Positions 59,270 through 64,000 of a stretch of DNA of 64,000 nt are shown piece after piece. The stretch lies in contig NZ_BMVO01000025.1 of NCBI RefSeq assembly GCF_014650755.1, positions 1-64,000 on the forward strand. The letters are read 5' to 3'. The notes under the pieces were generated by a model. The model saw nothing but the letters and a program-made list of their open reading frames with translations, ran no database searches and was not told the DNA's origin. Position 1 is the first letter of the stretch. Each line of letters begins with the position of its first letter. This DNA comes from Streptomyces chryseus (GTDB lineage Bacteria; Actinomycetota; Actinomycetes; Streptomycetales; Streptomycetaceae). A program made the translations under genes and the position numbers.

Positions 59270-60169
59270 CTAGGTCCAGCTCGTGCCGGTGAGCAGTTCG
59301 TACGCCTCCAGGTACTTCGCCCGGGTCGCGTCGACGATCTCCTGCGGGAGCGCGGGCGGCGGCAGCTCCGCCGCGCGGTCCCAGCCGGAGGCCGGCGAGG
59401 TCAGCCAGTCGCGGACGTACTGCTTGTCGTACGACGGCTGGGCGCGGCCCGGCTCCCAGGTGGCGGCGGGCCAGAAGCGGGAGGAGTCCGGGGTCAGGAC
59501 CTCGTCGGCGAGGATCAGCTCGTCGCCGTCGAAGCCGAACTCGAACTTCGTGTCGGCCAGGACGATGCCCCGGTCGCGGGCGATGTCGCGGGCCCGGTTG
59601 TAGACGGCGAGGGTCATCTGGCGCAGCTGTGCGGCCGTCTCGGCGCCGACCTGGCGGGCCACTTCCTCGTAGCTGACGTTCTCGTCGTGGTCGCCCACGG
59701 CGGCCTTGGTGGCGGGCGTGAAGATCGGGGCCGGGAGTTCCGAGCCGTCCGACAGGCCCTCGGGGAGAGCCAGACCGCAGACCGTGCGGGACGCGTTGTA
59801 CTCGGTGAGCCCCGATCCGGTGAGGTAGCCGCGGGCCACGCACTCGACCGGGACCATCCTCAAGGACTTGCAGACGAGCGTACGGCCGGCCCAGTCGGCC
59901 GGGGCTCCGGCGGGGAGGTCGGTCGAGATCACGTGGTTCGGGGCGAGGTCCGCGAGCTGGTCGAACCACCAGAGCGAGAGCTGGGTCAGGACCCGGCCCT
60001 TGTCGGGGATCTCCGTGGGCAGCACCCAGTCGTACGCGGAGATCCGGTCGCTGGCGACCATCACGAGGTCGCCGGCCTCGTTCTGGTAGAGGTCACGCAC
60101 CTTGCCCGTGTGGAGGTGGGTCAGGCCCGGGAGCTGGAGCGGCTCGGGCTTTTCTACGAATCCGGACAC
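59270..60169 (-). CDS. purC: Phosphoribosylaminoimidazole-succinocarboxamide synthase
   Basis: A 299-residue enzyme that joins CAIR and aspartate to give SAICAR. Motifs: HTGKVRDLY, VASDRISAYDWVLPTEIPDKG, VPVECVARGYLTGSG, and DTKFEFGFDGDELILADEVLTPDSSRFW, quoted in part as LADTKFEFGFDGDE. GTG 60169 has GGAGGA at 4 bp. Transcribed alone here; the remaining IMP genes lie elsewhere. Confidence 0.97.
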   Translation of the reverse strand: MSGFVEKPEPLQLPGLTHLHTGKVRDLYQNEAGDLVMVASDRISAYDWVLPTEIPDKGRVLTQLSLWWFDQLADLAPNHVISTDLPAGAPADWAGRTLVCKSLRMVPVECVARGYLTGSGLTEYNASRTVCGLALPEGLSDGSELPAPIFTPATKAAVGDHDENVSYEEVARQVGAETAAQLRQMTLAVYNRARDIARDRGIVLADTKFEFGFDGDELILADEVLTPDSSRFWPAATWEPGRAQPSYDKQYVRDWLTSPASGWDRAAELPPPALPQEIVDATRAKYLEAYELLTGTSWT

Positions 60170-60256
60170 GGTTCCTCCGCGTAGGTTGATCCAGGAGCGC
60201 TTCCGATTCTCCCGCATGCGGGGCGCGGGCGTGGGCGCGGGGGCGGGGTGTGCGGG

Positions 60257-61765
60257 TCAGTCGCGTTTGCAGATGCGGTCCAGGAGGTTCGCCGTCGCGC
60301 GCTGGATGCGCGGGTCCACGTGGCCGGGGCGGTCCAGGGCCGGGGACCAGGCGAAGGTGCCGGAGGCGAAGACCAGGGCGCCGCTGGGGGCCCGGTAGAG
60401 GGACGTCTCCTGGTGGCGCAGCGCGCCTTCGCCGTCCCGGTAGGGGGAATGGGCCAGCAGGATGCGGCCCTGGTGCTCGGGGAGCGCCGTACGGGGGAAG
60501 TACCGGTCGGCCTCGCCGGCCACCAGGCCCTCGATCTCGTCGTTCTCGTGGGCGCCGGTCGAGTCCCAGAGCCAGTGGTCCGCGTTCCGTACGACCAGAG
60601 GGCTCGGCTCCGGGACCCTGCCCGCGTACTGGATGCCCAGCAGCTGCTGCTCCGGGCGGTCGATCTCGCGCCAGAGGGCGGGCTTGCCGGGGGCCCGGCG
60701 TTTTCGGCAGGTGAGGAGGCGGTCGGCCGTACCGGAGGCGGACGGGGCCAGCTCCACCTGCCAGTACATCGTGTTGGCGGAGAGGAACACGAGGGACGTG
60801 CCCGCCTCGCGCGCCAGCTCCGTCGTGCGGCGCATGGGGACGGACCAGTACTCGTCGTGGCCCGGGAACACCAGGCCCCGGTAGCGGGTCGGGTCGATGC
60901 GGCCCGCGTGCAGGTCGCGGGCGTCCGCGTACGCGAGGTCGTAGCCGTAGCGCTCGGCCCAGCGGATGAAGTCGTAGGCGTGGCCGACGTGCAGGGGCAG
61001 ACCGGCGCCGGCGTAGGGGCGGTCGAAGGAGACCGTTGTCGCCGCTTCCTCTTCGCCCAGCAGGCGGCCCATCCTGTCCCACGCGTGGTAGAGGCTGGCG
61101 CCGGTGCGGCCGTCCTCCGGGTACAGGTTGTACGCCTGCCAGGTGATGTCCGGCAGGAGGAGCAACAGGTCGGCCGGGTGGCTGTCGCGGACCGTGAAGG
61201 GGATGTGGGAGCGGTAGCCGTCGGCGGTGGTGAGCACGGCGACGTACGCCCCGACGCTCCAGAAGTCGGGAATCTGGAGGCGCCAGGACAGCCACCAGTG
61301 GTGGCAGGAGACCGTCCGGTCGGCGGTGAGCGGGGCCGGCTGGACGATGCCGGAGAGGCGGGGACTGGTGGTGATCTTCGCCGCGCCGTCGCCGCCGTAG
61401 TGACCGATCCGGTAGATGTCGACGGAGAACTGCTGGGGCGGGTCGACAGTGATGTGGAAGTCGATCGCCTCGCCGGGGGCGGCGGCGCCGGGGGACGCGA
61501 AGCCCTTGATCTGCTGGCGTACGTCGTCCGCGGTGCGGGGGCCGCCGGTGGAGGCGGAGCGGCGCTGCGGGAGCCGGGCGCCGGTGACGGGGTCGCGGTG
61601 GTCCGCGCCCTCCGTGGGCTCGGCGTACCAGGGGATGACCTGGCCGCTGTCACCGAAGTAGTGCTCGCTGCCGCGCAGCCAGGGCAGTGGTCCCTGGCCG
61701 AAGGGATCGGACACGGCATGCGCGAGGGCGCCCGATTCCCAGCGCCGGATGAACTCGTCCCCCAT
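60257..61765 (-). CDS. N,N-dimethylformamidase beta-subunit-like protein
   Basis: A 502-residue protein matching the large subunit of N,N-dimethylformamidase over its length. Recognisable blocks are IDFHITVDPPQQFSVDIYRI, GHYGGDGA, LLLLPDITWQAYNLY, VFPGHDEYWS and HWLWDSTG. The enzyme uses a non-haem iron site, but the ligands cannot be assigned with certainty here. No small subunit lies next to it, so a different amidase or carbohydrate-related role is possible. ATG 61765 follows GGGAGGGAAG. Confidence 0.87.
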   Translation of the reverse strand: MGDEFIRRWESGALAHAVSDPFGQGPLPWLRGSEHYFGDSGQVIPWYAEPTEGADHRDPVTGARLPQRRSASTGGPRTADDVRQQIKGFASPGAAAPGEAIDFHITVDPPQQFSVDIYRIGHYGGDGAAKITTSPRLSGIVQPAPLTADRTVSCHHWWLSWRLQIPDFWSVGAYVAVLTTADGYRSHIPFTVRDSHPADLLLLLPDITWQAYNLYPEDGRTGASLYHAWDRMGRLLGEEEAATTVSFDRPYAGAGLPLHVGHAYDFIRWAERYGYDLAYADARDLHAGRIDPTRYRGLVFPGHDEYWSVPMRRTTELAREAGTSLVFLSANTMYWQVELAPSASGTADRLLTCRKRRAPGKPALWREIDRPEQQLLGIQYAGRVPEPSPLVVRNADHWLWDSTGAHENDEIEGLVAGEADRYFPRTALPEHQGRILLAHSPYRDGEGALRHQETSLYRAPSGALVFASGTFAWSPALDRPGHVDPRIQRATANLLDRICKRD

Positions 61766-62106
61766 GCCGCTTCCCTCCCTCTAGCCCCCGAGACAACTGT
61801 GATGCGCCACTTGTCAGCTACTGGCCCCCAGCACATCACATAACGCACGCACTCCGTCACCGTTCGTCGCGAATTGACGTTAACGGAACGCCTGGCTCCG
61901 GTAAGCGGGGGGCGTGATAGGGGCGCGGGTGGTGCGGGTGGCGCGCGGCGCGGGAGGGTGAGCGGGGGCGGGAGAACGGGGGCGGGGCTTCGGGGCCGGT
62001 GCTGGAGGCGTGCGGCAGGGGCGCCGGTGGGTGTGGCGGGGCGGGCTTCGGGGTCGGTGCCGCGCCGGGGCGTCTCCTCCCGGCGCCGGGTTCGTGGCTC
62101 GGGGGC
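61766..62106 (-). other. Gene-free gap upstream of the dimethylformamidase-like gene
   Basis: About 340 bp. The left part (61766-61890) is lower in GC and probably holds the promoter, with CGTTAACG near 61876. The right part (61910-62100) is extremely G-rich on the plus strand. No gene is supported. Confidence 0.5.
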
Positions 62107-63735
62107 TCAGACCAGGCGGACTGTCTTTTCCGGGCGTACCCCGACCGACGCCAGCCAGGAGCGGAGGGGGGCCGCGTCGCCGTCCTCCACGAGGGTCAGG
62201 ACCCGGGTGGCGAGGTCCTGCCGGCGCTCGCCGTCCACCAGGAGCGCGGGGCCGTCGAGCCAGTCCAGGCCCGGGACGGCGCCGGCCGTGTCCACCGCGG
62301 CGCAGCAGACCATCGCCGTGACGTGGTCGGCCAGGAGGTCGCGGCCCGTCCTCGGCGGAACGAGGGGGAAGAGCGGGAGGGGGTCCGTACTCCAGGGGTC
62401 GCCTTCGCCCACCAGTGGTGCGGGCGGTGGAGCGGCGGCCTCCTCCCGGGCCACCTCCGCCCCGATGGCGGCGGCGAGGGTCTCCGACGGCGGGTCGTCG
62501 CCGTCGGCCGACAGGTGGTCCATCACCCGGGTGAGCGTGGCGGCCGTGGCGCGGCGTACGCCCATGGTGTCCAGGACCCGGTGCAGGCGGGCGGCGTCCG
62601 CACGCCACTTCCGGTCGACCACTTCTTCCGGGTACTGCTGCCAGTCCACCGGCGACCAGTCCGGGCCCGGGGCGGCGGGGCCGCCGTGGAACAGCCGGGC
62701 GGCGAGGAGCGAGGCCGCCTCGTCGACGGAGCCGGGCTCCTCCAGGAGGTCGCACGCCGGCCGTTCGCCCAGGCGGGAGGCGAAGCCTTCGGCCAGGCGG
62801 TCGCGGCGGGAGAGTTCGGTGAGCGCGGAGACCACACCGGCGTCCAGGCGGGAGGGCCAGCGGCCCATGCGCCAGGCGGGCAGCGCCACGCGGGTCAGGA
62901 GGCGGTCCCAGCCCGCGTACGCCAGGCCCACCTGCTCCTGCGCGACGATGCGCAGGCCGTAGTCGACGGTCTGGGCGCGCTCCGACGCCGCCGTGGCGAC
63001 GCCCCGCTCCATTTCGGCGGCGTGCACGCGGCAGCCGCGCAGGAGGAGTGTGGAGATCCAGCCGACGAAGCCCAGGGGCAGGCGGCGCAGCGGATTGCGG
63101 TGCGGGGCGGCCGACTCGGCCACCGCGGCGTCCAGGCCGCGCACGAAACGGCGGGCGGCGGCTATGTCGGGATGCGCGGAGGGGCCCGTACCGGCGACGA
63201 CAGGTGCCAGCACCGCGCGCAGCTCGGCCACCCGCATCCACCACAGGAACGGCGACCCGATGACCAGCACGGGCGCTGCCGCGACCCGGCGGCGCCCCGG
63301 GCCCGCGCCCGGTATGGACGCCGGGTGCGTACGGTCCTCCAGCCAGCTGTCGCAGTCCGGCGTCAGCGCTATGGCGGACGGCGCCGGCACCTCCAGGCGG
63401 TCCGCCAGGTCGCGCACGAGCCGGTAGAGATCCGGCGCCGAACGCTCGGCGATCTCGACCGTCGGGGTCGTCGCCGGTCTGGCCCGCGCGATCACCGCCC
63501 CTACGGCGACGGCCGCCAGCAGGACCACGACCGCGACGACGGTCGTCACCCGGCGCGCGGCGTCCCAGCCCCCGCCGACCGCGTGGCCCGTCGCGCCGCC
63601 CACCAGCAGGACGACGGCGACCGCCGCGGGCAGCAGGGCGACGGCCAGCGCTGTGCTGCGCACGCGCAGCACAGCGAGAGCCCTGGAACGCGCGGACTGC
63701 GCGCCCCTCTCCACACCCGTACCGGTACCGGACAC
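62107..63735 (-). CDS. Membrane protein resembling an inactive M48-type peptidase
   Basis: A 542-residue protein with two N-terminal helices (STALAVALLPAAVAVVLLVG; VTTVVAVVVLLAAVAVGAVI). Downstream sequence follows the M48 layout: DLYRLVRDLADRLEVPAPSA, then PVLVIGSPFLWWMRVAELRA, where the last block aligns with the region before the zinc helix. The expected HExxH is replaced by VLAPVVAGTGP, so it cannot bind zinc in the usual way. A long helical C-terminus has no match. Probably a scaffold or regulator. GTG 63735. Upstream is a short lower-GC promoter region. Confidence 0.75.
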   Translation of the reverse strand: MSGTGTGVERGAQSARSRALAVLRVRSTALAVALLPAAVAVVLLVGGATGHAVGGGWDAARRVTTVVAVVVLLAAVAVGAVIARARPATTPTVEIAERSAPDLYRLVRDLADRLEVPAPSAIALTPDCDSWLEDRTHPASIPGAGPGRRRVAAAPVLVIGSPFLWWMRVAELRAVLAPVVAGTGPSAHPDIAAARRFVRGLDAAVAESAAPHRNPLRRLPLGFVGWISTLLLRGCRVHAAEMERGVATAASERAQTVDYGLRIVAQEQVGLAYAGWDRLLTRVALPAWRMGRWPSRLDAGVVSALTELSRRDRLAEGFASRLGERPACDLLEEPGSVDEAASLLAARLFHGGPAAPGPDWSPVDWQQYPEEVVDRKWRADAARLHRVLDTMGVRRATAATLTRVMDHLSADGDDPPSETLAAAIGAEVAREEAAAPPPAPLVGEGDPWSTDPLPLFPLVPPRTGRDLLADHVTAMVCCAAVDTAGAVPGLDWLDGPALLVDGERRQDLATRVLTLVEDGDAAPLRSWLASVGVRPEKTVRLV

Positions 63736-64000
63736 GGCCGGACGTCACCCCCTTCGCCCTGCGACGGCTTTGCTCACTCCCCCACTGTGGCACCCGGCAC
63801 TGACATCGCAATGTCGGTGGGCCAAGTGCCGGAACGCTTGCGCCGCACCCTAGTTGGGGGTGGGGCGGTCGTCAGCCGGATGGGCCAGCGGTCACTCGAT
63901 GGAATGGCTTTGGGGAAAGCTGCTGACGTCGTCCGGCGGTGGACGGGGCCAATACCGGGTGCCGGGACGGGGTGCGGTCAGGCTCCGGACGCCGCCTTCG
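63736..64000. other. Right-edge intergenic region
   Basis: About 265 bp. It holds the promoter of the M48-like gene. A minus-strand frame reading ...KAASGA-stop (63978-64000) could be the C-terminus of a gene that enters from the right; purD would fit the expected order, but 6 codons are too few to call. Confidence 0.35.

Noticed and set aside
60257..61765. Complete dimethylformamidase operon
   Set aside because: No small alpha-subunit gene lies beside the large-subunit-like gene, so the substrate should not be assumed.

Overview
This is chromosomal DNA from a high-GC actinomycete, almost certainly Streptomyces. The evidence is G/C at nearly every third codon position, many GTG starts, bldC, a valine dehydrogenase of the Streptomyces type, an Lsr2 paralogue, a single TTA codon in a sporulation-type regulator, and a c-di-AMP riboswitch ahead of a LytM-type cell-wall hydrolase. 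From memory, gene order matches the S. coelicolor core segment from about SCO4122 (MarR) to about SCO4069 (next to purD). I see no prophage, insertion sequence, CRISPR array or biosynthetic cluster; this is core chromosome with interesting details.

Layout. 1-0.4 kb: promoter and leader of a ribosomal RNA operon that reads leftward out of the window. 0.4-9 kb: a divergent MarR/MFS efflux pair, a PAS-PP2C-ATPase regulator, type II NADH dehydrogenase, a TetR regulator, and an ECF sigma factor fused to an anti-sigma-like zinc motif, membrane segments and a carbohydrate-binding module. 9-20 kb: a degenerate asparagine-synthetase homologue, a TTA-containing sporulation-associated regulator, L-2-hydroxyglutarate oxidase, trmB, a PrsW-type membrane protease, an M23 hydrolase with a riboswitch, and DUF2332. 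20-34 kb: a membrane PP2C phosphatase, tRNA-fMet and tRNA-Lys, a secreted FG-GAP protein, a DEAD-box helicase with long RGG repeats, a lipoprotein, a zincin-crcB-crcB operon, a metallophosphoesterase, a Glu-Asp-Phe tRNA cluster, and a dsbA/ccdA pair. 34-42.5 kb: hrpA, a second tRNA-Asp, bldC, vdh, DUF3073. 42.6-54.3 kb: purine genes purM-purF and purL-purQ-purS, separated by secreted enzymes, a META-domain lipoprotein and a PrmC-like methyltransferase. 54.6-64 kb: lsr2 paralogue, three tRNA-Gly genes, an ABC exporter with a two-component system, purC, a dimethylformamidase-like protein, and a membrane protein resembling an inactive M48 peptidase.

How genes work together. purS/Q/L (FGAM synthase), purF, purM and purC cover most steps to SAICAR. 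The purS-purQ-purL genes overlap by 4 bp or are otherwise tightly coupled. DsbA and CcdA form an extracytoplasmic thiol pair, and the two CrcB subunits a fluoride channel. Several genes serve development and envelope: bldC, the lsr2 paralogue, the TTA gene, the M23 hydrolase, PrsW and the membrane-tethered sigma factor.

The observations I rate highest are: (i) a tRNA-Gly(UCC) at 55.1 kb whose D- and T-loops carry the changes seen in staphylococcal tRNAs dedicated to peptidoglycan glycine bridges, in a genus whose peptidoglycan has a glycine bridge; (ii) the sigma factor-NPCBM fusion; (iii) a cysteine-containing leader peptide directly upstream of a sulfatase gene; (iv) two overlapping small ORFs ahead of a PrmC-like methyltransferase.
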